From contig JASDRS010000017.1 in assembly GCA_041441915.1 (NCBI GenBank), forward strand, positions 62,001 to 126,000: a stretch of DNA of 64,000 nucleotides, written 5' to 3'. Positions within the stretch are counted from its first letter, which is position 1. Every line of letters starts with the position of its first letter. Below are positions 23,810-33,083 of the stretch, piece after piece. Both the position numbers and the translations under genes were made by a program. This stretch comes from UBA10365 sp041441915 (GTDB lineage Bacteria; Pseudomonadota; Alphaproteobacteria; Rhodobacterales; Rhodobacteraceae). Under the pieces are notes generated by a model. That model worked only from the letters and a program-made list of their open reading frames with translations. It had not been told where the DNA came from and ran no database searches.

Positions 23810-24596
23810 TTTTTTGCTGCGTGCCGCTTTGGCGGGAATTGGCCTAGCATTAGCTGCTGGCCCCTTGGGGACCTTTGTTGTGTGGCGGCGGATGGCCTAT
23901 TTTGGGGACGCGACTTCGCACGCCGCAATATTGGGCGTGGCACTCGCGCTGGCCTTTGATTTACCAATTGGGTTTGGTACCTTGTTCATCGGGCTATTGA
24001 TGGCAGTCACCGTGTCAACACTGGCCGCTCGCGGATGGGCGATGGACACGACTTTGGGTGTTGTGGCCCATTCAGCTTTGGCTTTTGGTCTTGTGGCCGT
24101 GAGCTTTTTGCAAGGTGTGCGGGTTGATCTTTCGGCCTATTTATTTGGTGATATTTTAGCTGTATCGAGCTATGATCTGGGTATGATCTGGTTGGGGTCT
24201 TTAGCTGTTGTTTTGCTTTTGATCTGGCGCTGGTCTGGGCTTTTGATGTCGACTGTAAGTGAAGATTTGGCCTATGCATCTGGTTATAAACCTGATTTTG
24301 AACGTTTAATTCTGACTTTGGCCTTGGCCTTGACTGTGGCTTTGGCGCTTAAAATCGTGGGGGCACTTTTGATCGGGGCTATGTTGATCATTCCTGCCGC
24401 CGCTGCGCGCAACCTGTCGCGTACCCCCGAAGGCATGGCCATTGGTGCTGCAATTTTGGGTGGCCTTTCGGCGCTTTGTGGGCTTATGGGGTCGTTTTCC
24501 TTTGATACGCCAGCGGGGCCCTCGATCGTGGCCACAGCTGCGGTGATGTTTGTACTTTGCACATTGGTAGGAAAAACCGCCTTGGGGCGTGTTTGA
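23802..24596 (+). CDS. znuB: Zinc ABC transporter, permease
   Basis: Inner-membrane channel of the zinc importer, 264 residues with seven to eight helices. It begins MDDFLLRAALAGIGLALAAGPLG and has the ABC-3 family segments GTFVVWRRMAYFGDATSHAAILG and GALLIGAMLIIPAAAARNLS. The start at 23802 is chosen because upstream codons of the open frame lie inside the znuC His-tail and are out of family; a second ATG at 23796 is possible. Last gene of the zur-znuC-znuB unit. Confidence 0.94.
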   Translation: MDDFLLRAALAGIGLALAAGPLGTFVVWRRMAYFGDATSHAAILGVALALAFDLPIGFGTLFIGLLMAVTVSTLAARGWAMDTTLGVVAHSALAFGLVAVSFLQGVRVDLSAYLFGDILAVSSYDLGMIWLGSLAVVLLLIWRWSGLLMSTVSEDLAYASGYKPDFERLILTLALALTVALALKIVGALLIGAMLIIPAAAARNLSRTPEGMAIGAAILGGLSALCGLMGSFSFDTPAGPSIVATAAVMFVLCTLVGKTALGRV

Positions 24597-24713
24597 GTGG
24601 TATAATATAAAGCTTGAGCGAAAAAATGTCGTTTTTGGACCGCAAAGGTCGGGCTATATTGCTCATCGTGTTGGTTTTTTGTCATGAAGAGATATTAGGC
24701 AGAGGAGACCCCA

Positions 24714-27209
24714 ATGAAGACCCACGTTAAAGCACTCGTTGTAGGTGGTGGTGCCGTTGGAACTGGTATTGCCTATCATCTGGCTAAGGCCAGATGGGAC
24801 ACGATGCTTGTTGAGCGCGACGAACTGACCGCTGGCTCGACATGGCATGCGGCAGGGCTTTTGCCCCTGTTTAATATGGGCTATGCCACTACCCACATTC
24901 ACAAATATTCGGTTGATTTCTACAAAAATCTTGAAGCCGAAACGGGCCTAAATCCTGGTTTCTATGTTGTGGGAAATTTGCGGATGGCGCAAACAGACGC
25001 GCGGATGGATGAATATATGCTTTACTCTTCGGTCGCAGAAACGGCTGATGTTTATCATGAATTCATGACGCCCGCGCAGATCAAAGAGCGTTGGCCTTTG
25101 CTGCGTACTGAGGATTTAAAAGGCGCGATCTTCCATCCACAAGACGGCTATATCAATCCTGCCGATGTCACTCAGGCGATGGCCAAAGGTGCGCGCCAAT
25201 TCGGCGCTACGTTTGAACGCAAAATTCAAGTAAATGGTTATAAATGGACAGGTACTGAATGGATTGTGACCTGTGCGCGTATGGTTGAGCAGGGTGGTAA
25301 TTTAATTCCATCGGATGAGACATTTGAAATTCACGCAGAACATGTTGTGACTGCCACGGGAAATCATGCCCAACGCACGGCACGTCTTTTGGGACTGAAA
25401 ATTCCTGCCATTCCAGTTGAGCACCAATATATTGTGACTGAGCCTGATCCGACGTTAGTCGAATGGCGCAAAACCAATGAACAGCACCCTGTTTTACGCG
25501 ATGCGGATGCAAAATGGTATGTGCGCGAAGAACGTGGTGGTTGGATCCTCGGCCCATATGAAAAGAACGCGCCAGCGCGCTTTTTATATGAAGTGCCTCA
25601 CAGCTTCAGGGCGGACCTTTTCCCTTTAGACCTGGAACGGATTGAAGTGGAATATATGTCGATGATCCATCGTCTGCCCTCGTCTGAAACTGTGGGTTTG
25701 AAAGATGATTTTAACGGCCCCATTTGCTATACGCCAGACGGGAACCCCTTGGTTGGCCCCGCACCCGGTTTGCGTAACATGTGGCTGGCCGAAGGCTTTA
25801 GCTTTGGCATCACTGCCGCAGGCGGTGTGGGCTATTATTTGGCCCAACTGATGGTCAATGGCGAGGCCGAGATTGATATGGCCTCGCTTGATCCCAAACG
25901 CTTTGGCAATTGGATGACCACCGAATACGCTGCGCGCAAAAATGAAGAATGCTATGATCATGTGTATGTTTTGCACCATCCTGATGAAGAGCGCCCTGCC
26001 TGTCGCCCATTGCGCACCACTCCCGTTTATGACCGCCAGATCGCGCTCGGCGCGCAAATGGGTCAAGTAAACGGGTGGGAGCGACCCAATTATTATGGGC
26101 CAATAGACGCGCCCAGCAATTTTGACGATGACAGTCGCAGCTTCCGCCGTGGTAGATGGTGGGACTATGCTGTCACCGAAGCCACAGCCCTACGCGACAC
26201 AGCCGGTTTGGTAGACGCGTCTGCTTTTACCAAACATATTGTGCGCGGAGTGGGAGCTACAGCCTTTTTGGACTGGTTTACCTGTAATAAACTGCCCTCA
26301 ATCGGTCGTATTAACCTAACCTATGCGCTTACAAGCGTGGGAACGACGCGTACGGAATATACGATCGTGCGCAATGGCGAAAATGACTATTATCTTGTGT
26401 CCGCTGGTGCTTGGACGTCTTATGACGTTGATTTTATGCGCAAAGCCGCCGAAGATATGGCTCATAAATTTGGCCATATCGAAATTCATGACGTGACTAA
26501 TCAATGGGGTGTTTTTGCCATTGCGGGCCCTAATTCGAGGGCTATTTTGCAAAATTTGATCAAAGATGCCGATCCAGAAACGGCGCTGTGCAATAAACGT
26601 TTTCCATGGCTTTCGGCACGTAAAATTGAACTTGGCATGTGCCCCGTAAACGCCATTCGTGTGGCCTATACTGGCGAATTGGGATGGGAATTGCACCATC
26701 CGATCGAAATGCAGCGTTATCTGTGGGATCAACTGATGGTTGCGGGGGCTGGGCAGGGGCTCAAGCTGGTGGGCGCGCGGGCGCAAAACTGGTTGCGGCA
26801 AGAAAAATCCTATCGCGCCTTTGGCACCGAACTTGGCCGTGATGCGACGCCGCTTGAAGCGGGCTTGCACCGCTTTGTAGATCTTTCCAAAGAGTTCAAT
26901 GGTAAGGAAGCTATGCTGGCTACGGGCATTCGTTCGAAATGCGTAACTTTGCTGATTGATGGCCCCAAAGATTGCGATCCGTGGGGCAGAGAGGCCCTTG
27001 TGGTGAGCGGAGAAAAGATTGGCCGTTTGACTTCGGGTGGTTGGTCCGTTGCTTTTGGCAAGCAAATTGGCATGGGCTATGTGCGCCCTGAATTGGCGGC
27101 CGTGGGCACTGAAATGCAAGTGCGTATTATGCGTGAACTGTGGAATGCTAAAGTTGTAGAAGATAGCCCATTTGACACAAGCAACGCACGTATTCGGATT
27201 GATGGCTAG
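24714..27209 (+). CDS. Dimethylglycine/sarcosine dehydrogenase family flavoprotein
   Basis: 831-residue flavoenzyme of the DMGDH/SARDH type, expected to demethylate an N-methylated glycine or similar amine and pass the one-carbon unit to folate. The N-terminus is an FAD-binding DAO domain (VVGGGAVGTGIAYHLAK, then AGSTWHAAGLLPLFN, whose histidine sits where these enzymes attach FAD covalently). The middle (about 370-430) is the FAO central domain, and the C-terminal 400 residues are GcvT-like aminomethyltransferase domains (GLVDASAFTKHIVRG, LGWELHHP, EAGLHRFVDLSKEFNGKEA). Exact substrate is not decided by sequence. A GAGGAG site precedes the ATG. Monocistronic, between znuB and a convergent oxidoreductase. 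Confidence 0.88.
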   Translation: MKTHVKALVVGGGAVGTGIAYHLAKARWDTMLVERDELTAGSTWHAAGLLPLFNMGYATTHIHKYSVDFYKNLEAETGLNPGFYVVGNLRMAQTDARMDEYMLYSSVAETADVYHEFMTPAQIKERWPLLRTEDLKGAIFHPQDGYINPADVTQAMAKGARQFGATFERKIQVNGYKWTGTEWIVTCARMVEQGGNLIPSDETFEIHAEHVVTATGNHAQRTARLLGLKIPAIPVEHQYIVTEPDPTLVEWRKTNEQHPVLRDADAKWYVREERGGWILGPYEKNAPARFLYEVPHSFRADLFPLDLERIEVEYMSMIHRLPSSETVGLKDDFNGPICYTPDGNPLVGPAPGLRNMWLAEGFSFGITAAGGVGYYLAQLMVNGEAEIDMASLDPKRFGNWMTTEYAARKNEECYDHVYVLHHPDEERPACRPLRTTPVYDRQIALGAQMGQVNGWERPNYYGPIDAPSNFDDDSRSFRRGRWWDYAVTEATALRDTAGLVDASAFTKHIVRGVGATAFLDWFTCNKLPSIGRINLTYALTSVGTTRTEYTIVRNGENDYYLVSAGAWTSYDVDFMRKAAEDMAHKFGHIEIHDVTNQWGVFAIAGPNSRAILQNLIKDADPETALCNKRFPWLSARKIELGMCPVNAIRVAYTGELGWELHHPIEMQRYLWDQLMVAGAGQGLKLVGARAQNWLRQEKSYRAFGTELGRDATPLEAGLHRFVDLSKEFNGKEAMLATGIRSKCVTLLIDGPKDCDPWGREALVVSGEKIGRLTSGGWSVAFGKQIGMGYVRPELAAVGTEMQVRIMRELWNAKVVEDSPFDTSNARIRIDG

Positions 27210-27242
27210 GCCTTAGGCCAGTTCAAAATTAGAGCCGCCGCG

Positions 27243-28319
27243 TTACAAAAACCGCCCCGGTGAAAGTTTCATGATTAAGAGCCGCGATAAATTTGATGGC
27301 TGCCAGGTGATTAGGTTAAACGCTAATTCACTGGCCGCGGGCGAGGTTTGAAATCCATATCCGCCCTGACCCGCAAGCCAAAAGAAATTTGGCTGCATCA
27401 AGTCATGCCCAATCACTGGCACATGGTCCGGAGTAAAACTACGCAAGCCCGCCCAATTGGCCAGCATGCGTGTGACGGGTGTGGTGACCATGGCCTCATA
27501 GCGTGAAAGCCCTTCTGCTAAGACCATATCATCGGCCCATGCATCTTGTGGTTCAACCAGATCCGCATCGGCGGGCGACACGATAAGCGCTCTCGCATCA
27601 GGCTTTGCATACCATGTTTCTCCTGCACCAAACATCATGGGCCATTGGCTAATATCTAAACTTTCAGGCGCTGGAATGCGTGCCACTGAGCGGCGCAGTG
27701 GCTGCAAGCCGATCGGGCGAAGGCCGGCCATTTCAGCCACTTGATCAGCCCAAGCGCCTGCAGCGTTGACGAGTAGTTTTGCTGTATAGGTCTCTTGGCC
27801 TGCATGAATGCTCCAGCCACCATCAATTTCAGTAATCTTGGTGACTGCCGTTTTTGTAACGATAGTACCACCTGATATACGAAGATTTGTGGTATGAACC
27901 TGCAGCAATAAGTCTGTGTCAATATCCCAGGCATGGTTAGAACTAGCGACGCGGTGCACAGCTTTCGGGTTTAGGATTGGTATTATTTTGCAAGCCTCAA
28001 GCACGGAGATTTCTTGCAACTTCATCACTTGAACTTCAGCGTCAAAGACGTCGTCCTGCCCCTGTGTGGCTAGCGACATTACCCCTCTCGGAGAAAGAAT
28101 ACCCGACATTGCATGAAAAGCACTCGACGATGCATCTGAAAGCTCTACAATTTCGGGTGGGCCATAATTGGGTTCATATAGGGCAGCCGAACGCCCTGAC
28201 GCATGATACCCAAGAGCTTCTTCGCGCTCTATCAGCATAAGTCGACCGGTAGCAGCTAGTTTGGCCCCTAACGATAGCCCAGCAATGCCACCACCGATGA
28301 TAATGTAGTCAAAATCCAT
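27243..28319 (-). CDS. FAD-dependent oxidoreductase of the DAO family
   Basis: 358-residue flavoprotein with the FAD dinucleotide motif at its N-terminus (DYIIIGGGIAGLSLGAKLA) and the family end pattern (PVIGHDLMQPNFFWLAGQGGYG). Other family segments are LIEREEALGYHASGRSAAL, LVNAAGAWADQVAEMAGL and ANWAGLRSFTPDHVPVIG. Relatives oxidise D-amino acids, glycine, sarcosine or 2-hydroxyglutarate; sequence alone does not choose between them. It lies downstream of the BMP-transporter operon, after that operon's terminator, so it probably has its own promoter in the 110-base gap. The C-terminus seems slightly extended and ends at LLIMKLSPGRFL. Confidence 0.85.
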   Translation of the reverse strand: MDFDYIIIGGGIAGLSLGAKLAATGRLMLIEREEALGYHASGRSAALYEPNYGPPEIVELSDASSSAFHAMSGILSPRGVMSLATQGQDDVFDAEVQVMKLQEISVLEACKIIPILNPKAVHRVASSNHAWDIDTDLLLQVHTTNLRISGGTIVTKTAVTKITEIDGGWSIHAGQETYTAKLLVNAAGAWADQVAEMAGLRPIGLQPLRRSVARIPAPESLDISQWPMMFGAGETWYAKPDARALIVSPADADLVEPQDAWADDMVLAEGLSRYEAMVTTPVTRMLANWAGLRSFTPDHVPVIGHDLMQPNFFWLAGQGGYGFQTSPAASELAFNLITWQPSNLSRLLIMKLSPGRFL

Positions 28320-28381
28320 GCCTCAGATTGCCACGCTATCTGCATAAGGGAAAGGGGCATTTTTGAGTTTATTTGCGCATA

Positions 28382-28409
28382 TAAAAAGGCCCACCAAAGG
28401 GCGGGCCTA
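28382..28409 (-). terminator. Terminator of the xdh-BMP transporter operon
   Basis: On the minus strand AGGCCCGCC / GGTGGGCCT pair around a CTTT loop and are followed by TTTTTAT. It lies 22 bases after the stop of the binding-protein gene. Confidence 0.85.
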
Positions 28410-28430
28410 TAAACATTTATATGTTAAGTT

Positions 28431-29510
28431 TTAAGACGGGATATCGCCTTTGACGCCTTCTACGTAAAAGTCCATTGCGCCCAAAGCACCGTCATCGGCT
28501 ACTTCTCCGGCTGCAAGCCACGGTGAGCCGTCTTGCTTGTTAAGTGGTCCCGTGAATGGATGATAAGCCCCAGATGAAATCGAGTCGCGCAGTGCTTCTG
28601 CTTCAACTTTAATACGGATTGGGACCGCAGACGAAATTTCTCCAATACCAACCATACCTTTATCAATACCATCCCAAGTGAACACACTGGCCCAGGAGTT
28701 ATCGATAAGAGCTTGGATACGCTCTTTGTAATATGGGGTCCAATTGTCGATAATTGAGGAAATGCGCGGTGTTGGGCCAAATTGCGCCATATCTGCCGCT
28801 TGACCAAATCCGAGAGCGCCGGCTTTCTTCAAAGTTGCTAGTGGTGCAGTCGAATCAGTGTGGGCAAGAACCACGTCAACGCCTTGGTCAATTAGTGCTT
28901 GTGTGGCGTCAGCTTCTTTTGCCGGATCAAACCAAGTGAAGGCCCAGACCACAGAGAGTTCGACGTTTGGATTGGCTTTGCGGGCATGAATGAAGGTTGA
29001 ATTGATGCCACGGATCACTTCTGGAATTGGGAAGGAACCGATGTATCCAATTTTGTTGGTTTTGGTCATTTTACCAGCTAGGAAGCCTGTTACGGCGCGG
29101 CCTTCATAAAAACGGGCCCCATAAACTGACAGGTTGTCAGCAGTTTTGTAGCCAGTAGCGTGTTCAAATTTTACATTGGGGAACTTAGCCGCAACATTAA
29201 CAGTTGGGTCCATATACCCAAAGGATGTTGTGAATATTAGTTTGCATCCTGATAGTGCCATTTGTGTCATTACGCGCTCAGCATCGGCACCCTCTGGTAC
29301 ACTCTCTTGATATACAAACTCCACTTGATCACCAAAGCTTGCGGTAGCTTCAACGGCCGCTTCGTGGTGATATTGTGTCCAGCCACCATCATTGATCGGG
29401 CCAACATAAATAAAGCCAACTTTGACTTTTTCTTTGGCTAGAGCTGCATTTCCGATAGCAGAGAGGCCTAGGCCAAATGCTGCTGTAGATAAAAGTGTTC
29501 TGCGATCCAT
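28431..29510 (-). CDS. BMP-family ABC transporter substrate-binding protein
   Basis: Periplasmic receptor of the basic membrane protein (Med/PnrA) family, which bind nucleosides or purine bases. 359 residues: an N-terminal export signal with adjacent arginines (MDRRTLLSTAAFGLGLSAIG, cleaved near ALA), no lipobox cysteine, then VKVGFIYVGPINDGGWTQYH, the hallmark opening of the family, plus FTTSFGYMDPTVNVAAKFP, IGYIGSFPIPEVIRGIN, and a C-terminal DFYVEGVKGDIP. It is the last gene of a seven-gene operon headed by xanthine dehydrogenase genes, which suggests xanthine, hypoxanthine or a purine nucleoside as ligand. A terminator follows. Confidence 0.92.
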   Translation of the reverse strand: MDRRTLLSTAAFGLGLSAIGNAALAKEKVKVGFIYVGPINDGGWTQYHHEAAVEATASFGDQVEFVYQESVPEGADAERVMTQMALSGCKLIFTTSFGYMDPTVNVAAKFPNVKFEHATGYKTADNLSVYGARFYEGRAVTGFLAGKMTKTNKIGYIGSFPIPEVIRGINSTFIHARKANPNVELSVVWAFTWFDPAKEADATQALIDQGVDVVLAHTDSTAPLATLKKAGALGFGQAADMAQFGPTPRISSIIDNWTPYYKERIQALIDNSWASVFTWDGIDKGMVGIGEISSAVPIRIKVEAEALRDSISSGAYHPFTGPLNKQDGSPWLAAGEVADDGALGAMDFYVEGVKGDIPS

Positions 29511-29558
29511 TTAATAACTCCTGATGTTAAGGTACTAGACCCTATTAAAAAATTAACC

Positions 29559-30491
29559 TCAGCGTGAGGCATGAAATGTATGAGCGAGCGATGCAGGCGC
29601 GGCTAAGGTGGCACGGCTTTTATCTGACGACATCACAACCAATACAATGATTGTTATCAGATATGGAGACATCGACAAGTATTCTACTGGAATATTAACA
29701 CCTGCCGCTTGCAGGTTGAGTTGTAAAACAGTTATTCCGCCGAAAATATAGGCACCAAGTAAAATACGCCAAGGTTTCCAACTTGCGAAGACCACAATAG
29801 CGAGTGCAATCCAGCCTGCACCAGCAGTGATGCCGTCGGTCCATTGGGGAACACGAATCAGTGCAATATAGCTTCCACCCAAGCCTGCCATAAATCCACC
29901 AAACATTATTGCTAATATGCGAACATAAATTACTTTATATCCCAAGGCATGTGCAGCGTCATGATTGTCACCGACTGCTCGCAAGACAAGGCCAATATGT
30001 GTATATTTGAGTACTGCCCAAACTCCAGCTACAAAAAATATAGACAGGTAGACAATCAGGTCGTGTTGAAAAAAAATCTTGCCTAAAACAGGAACCTTAG
30101 CCAAGAGCCCAAATGAAATATCACCCATTTCTGGTGGCAGAATTCCACCATACTCTTGCCCAATCAAGGATGATAGCCCAAGACCAAACATTGTCAGTGC
30201 TAGACCGGTAGCAACTTGATTTGTCATCAGGTATTGGGTCAAAAGTGCAAAAACAAGGCTTAGCGCTGCAGCCCCCAATGCACCCCCGAAAAATCCCAAG
30301 GCAGCACTTTGCGTTTGCACTGCTGTAACAAACCCACAAACCGCCCCCATGATCATCATGCCCTCAACTCCAAGATTTAGGACACCCGCTTTCTCAACCA
30401 CCAACTCACCTATTGCAGCTAAAATAATAGGCACCGCTGCGACCATAATCGCTGCTATCAAAACAGAAGGAGTAATAGAGAAAAGATCCAT
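29559..30491 (-). CDS. Purine/nucleoside ABC transporter permease 2
   Basis: 310-residue inner-membrane permease of the BPD_transp_2 family that partners BMP receptors (compare NupQ-type). Mostly hydrophobic with 8-10 helices. Recognisable segments are AIGELVVEKAGVLNLGVEGMM and the GLVLRAVGDNHDAAHALGYKV loop that contacts the ATPase. Its ATG overlaps the stop of the preceding permease by one base (TAATG), so the two are translated together. It is followed 48 bases later by the receptor gene. Confidence 0.92.
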   Translation of the reverse strand: MDLFSITPSVLIAAIMVAAVPIILAAIGELVVEKAGVLNLGVEGMMIMGAVCGFVTAVQTQSAALGFFGGALGAAALSLVFALLTQYLMTNQVATGLALTMFGLGLSSLIGQEYGGILPPEMGDISFGLLAKVPVLGKIFFQHDLIVYLSIFFVAGVWAVLKYTHIGLVLRAVGDNHDAAHALGYKVIYVRILAIMFGGFMAGLGGSYIALIRVPQWTDGITAGAGWIALAIVVFASWKPWRILLGAYIFGGITVLQLNLQAAGVNIPVEYLSMSPYLITIIVLVVMSSDKSRATLAAPASLAHTFHASR

Positions 30492-31573
30492 TATGCAGCC
30501 CTTGTTTTTTTAAAGCGAATTCGAAAGTTGGTCAAAATATCGATGCCCAGTAAGAAAAATAACAGCATCCCTTGGAAGGCCTGAATCGCGGCAGAGGGCA
30601 GGCCCAGGTTCGTTGCCGCATTCTCGCCCCCAATATAGGTGAGTGACATTAAAAGCCCTGCAAGTGCAATGCCTATGGGATGTAGCCTGCCAAGAAATGC
30701 AACAATGATGGCAGTGAAGCCATATCCCACATTAAAATTAATACTAATTTGTGCCGCAGGCCCCGCCACTTCAAACATTCCCGCCACCCCTGCCAAAGCA
30801 CCTGAAATCCCAAGGCAAATTACGATCATTTTATTGGGGTTGATGCCAGCAAAACGTGCCGCTTTCGGTGCTTGGCCTGATAGGTTTATGTGGAAGCCAA
30901 GAATATGGCGTTGCAACAGAAAATGAGCCGCTATCACTGCACCCGTAGCCGCAATCACGCCCCAGTGGGCCCCCGTGCCTGCGATCAACTCATGGTTGGC
31001 CGCCGAAGGGTATTGCGAAAGATTGCGCGATCCAGGAAAGCCATTTCCCTCCGGATTGCGCATCAATCCAACTGCCATAGACGCCAAAATTGCCTGTGCA
31101 ACGTATACTAAAAGTAAAGACACCAGTATTTCATTGGTATTAAACTTCGTACGCAAAAGGGCTGGTATCATTGCCCAAAGCCAACCCCCAAAGAGGCCAG
31201 CGAAGATCATGAGTGGAAATAAATACCAAGCCTCTAGTGGGTAAACCGCTAATGCCACTCCAGCACCAAAAATTGCGCCCATAATATATTGTCCTTCAGC
31301 GCCAATATTCCAGATACCAGCGCGAAAGCCTATACTCAGGCCAATGGCAATTAGAACTAAAGGCGCAGCCTTGACGAGCAATTGGCCACGGAAATAAAAG
31401 GCATACTCTCCCAAAATAGGGTCCCAAAAAATAGTACGCATGGCAAGCAGTGGATTTTTTCCTAAAAGTGCAAACAATATCCCACCCGCAATCATGGTCA
31501 GAAATACCGCGAAAATCGGGGTCGTTCGGGCCCAAAAAATTGATGGTATGGGCCTTTTTTCTAACTTAAACAT
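30491..31573 (-). CDS. Purine/nucleoside ABC transporter permease 1
   Basis: 360-residue inner-membrane permease of the BPD_transp_2 family (compare NupP-type), the other half of the channel. The segment IGFRAGIWNIGAEGQYIMGA is typical of this subfamily, as is the FHINLSGQAPKAARFAGINP coupling loop. I use the ATG at 31573, preceded by GAGGTGG, and not the ATG at 31597 in the longer open frame; the chosen start lies eight bases inside the ATPase gene end. It has 8-10 helices. The operon order ATPase, permease, permease, receptor is standard for this transporter group. Confidence 0.92.
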   Translation of the reverse strand: MFKLEKRPIPSIFWARTTPIFAVFLTMIAGGILFALLGKNPLLAMRTIFWDPILGEYAFYFRGQLLVKAAPLVLIAIGLSIGFRAGIWNIGAEGQYIMGAIFGAGVALAVYPLEAWYLFPLMIFAGLFGGWLWAMIPALLRTKFNTNEILVSLLLVYVAQAILASMAVGLMRNPEGNGFPGSRNLSQYPSAANHELIAGTGAHWGVIAATGAVIAAHFLLQRHILGFHINLSGQAPKAARFAGINPNKMIVICLGISGALAGVAGMFEVAGPAAQISINFNVGYGFTAIIVAFLGRLHPIGIALAGLLMSLTYIGGENAATNLGLPSAAIQAFQGMLLFFLLGIDILTNFRIRFKKTRAA

Positions 31574-33083
31574 GTGCCACCTCTTGAATTTGAACACCTC
31601 CCATCACCAGCCCAATTTCCTTGATGCCTAGACCTGCAACAGGGCGAGGTGGTGATAGGAAACCTTCATTAAGGGCGGCAAATTGGTCTGCGACTTGAAG
31701 CAATTCGTCCAAGTCTTGGCTGATCAGAACAACCGCGGTGCCAAGAGCCGCCAAATCAAGAAGTGCCTGGCGAATAGCACTTGCGGCAGATGCATCTACC
31801 CCCCAAGTTGGCTGGTTTATGACGATGACACGGGGCGTTTGTAATATCTCGCGGCCAATGACGAACTTTTGTAAATTTCCCCCCGACAGGGCGCGGGCCA
31901 CTGTTTGTGATGAGGGAGTGCGGACGTCAAAATCATTAATTATTTTATCGGCAAAATCGCGGGTCTTGACCCAATCAATCCATCCGCCATGCACCAAATT
32001 TTGTCGCGTGGCACCGGATAAAAGGGCATTTTCAACCAGTGTCATATCTGGGGCTGCGGCATGACCTAACCGCTCTTCTGGTGCCGATACAAGTCCTGTG
32101 CTGCGCCGATTATTTGGGCTCCATTGGCCAATATTTTCCTCCAAAACTTGTATAGCGGCACTAGGGCTTAGACTTTCCCCGGAAAGCGCCTTTAATAATT
32201 CGTCTTGGCCATTTCCCGCAACGCCTGCAATACCCAAGATCTCGCCTTCGTGCACTTTAAATGAAATATTTTTAAGCGACGTCCCAAAGGGATCGGGAGA
32301 CGCGAGGCAAAGGTTTGTGACTTCAAGCGCTACTGCGCCCATGGGTTTTTCGCGTCGTTCTGGTGGGATTAGAGTAGAACCCACCATCAACTCAGCCAGT
32401 TGGGCTGTGCTTTTTTCTTTTGGATCACAGCGCGCCACCACCTTGCCGCGTCGCAGAATAGTTGCAGCCTCGCAAAGGTTACAAATTTCTTCAAGCTTGT
32501 GGCTGATATATAAAATTGCGGTGCCTTCAGAGGCTAGTTTGCGCAGGGTTTTGAACAGAATTTCAACTTCCTGTGGTGTTAAAACTGATGTGGGCTCATC
32601 CATGATCAAAAGCTTGGGATCTTGTAGAAGGCAACGAATAATCTCCACTCTCTGACGTTCGCCTGCGGAAAGATCACCAACGATGCGGTGTGGGTCAAGC
32701 GGCAGACCATAAGCGTTTGATACCTCTTTGATGCGATCTGCCAAAAGGGAAATCTTAGGTGGTTTTCCCATACCCAGCGCCACATTTTCGGCAACGTTAA
32801 GTGCCTCGAAGAGGCTGAAATGCTGAAATACCATACCCACCCCGTTGGTTCGGGCAGTGCTGGGGGCTTTTGGTGCATATGGCTGACCTAGGATCTGCAT
32901 TTGTCCATGATCAGGCTGTACAAGCCCATAGATTATTTTCACAAGAGTTGACTTTCCTGCTCCATTTTCGCCCAATAAAGCATGTATCTCTCCCGTGCCT
33001 ATAGAAAAGCTGACGTCCTGATTGGCGACGACACCCGGATAAGCTTTTGTTAGGCCCTGAAGCTTCATAAACGTTTGGGTCAT
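31566..33083 (-). CDS. Purine/nucleoside ABC transporter ATPase (two domains)
   Basis: 505-residue ATPase with two tandem nucleotide-binding domains, as in sugar and BMP-type importers. The first is complete: LLGENGAGKSTLVKIIYGL (Walker A), LSAGERQRVEIIRCLL (signature), LLIMDEPTSVLTPQE (Walker B). The second has a degenerate Walker A (GVAGNGQDELLKAL) and Walker B reading VIVINQPTWGVDAS, but keeps the LSGGNLQKFVIGREI signature, so one composite site is likely inactive, as usual in this family. Its ATG overlaps the xdhC stop by four bases, tying import to xanthine dehydrogenase in one transcript. Confidence 0.94.
   Translation of the reverse strand: MTQTFMKLQGLTKAYPGVVANQDVSFSIGTGEIHALLGENGAGKSTLVKIIYGLVQPDHGQMQILGQPYAPKAPSTARTNGVGMVFQHFSLFEALNVAENVALGMGKPPKISLLADRIKEVSNAYGLPLDPHRIVGDLSAGERQRVEIIRCLLQDPKLLIMDEPTSVLTPQEVEILFKTLRKLASEGTAILYISHKLEEICNLCEAATILRRGKVVARCDPKEKSTAQLAELMVGSTLIPPERREKPMGAVALEVTNLCLASPDPFGTSLKNISFKVHEGEILGIAGVAGNGQDELLKALSGESLSPSAAIQVLEENIGQWSPNNRRSTGLVSAPEERLGHAAAPDMTLVENALLSGATRQNLVHGGWIDWVKTRDFADKIINDFDVRTPSSQTVARALSGGNLQKFVIGREILQTPRVIVINQPTWGVDASAASAIRQALLDLAALGTAVVLISQDLDELLQVADQFAALNEGFLSPPRPVAGLGIKEIGLVMGGVQIQEVAHV

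Noticed and set aside
26316..27119. 267-residue open frame antisense to the DMGDH-like gene
   Set aside because: Composition is odd (many His, Phe, Arg, no motif) and it lies fully inside a strongly supported gene.
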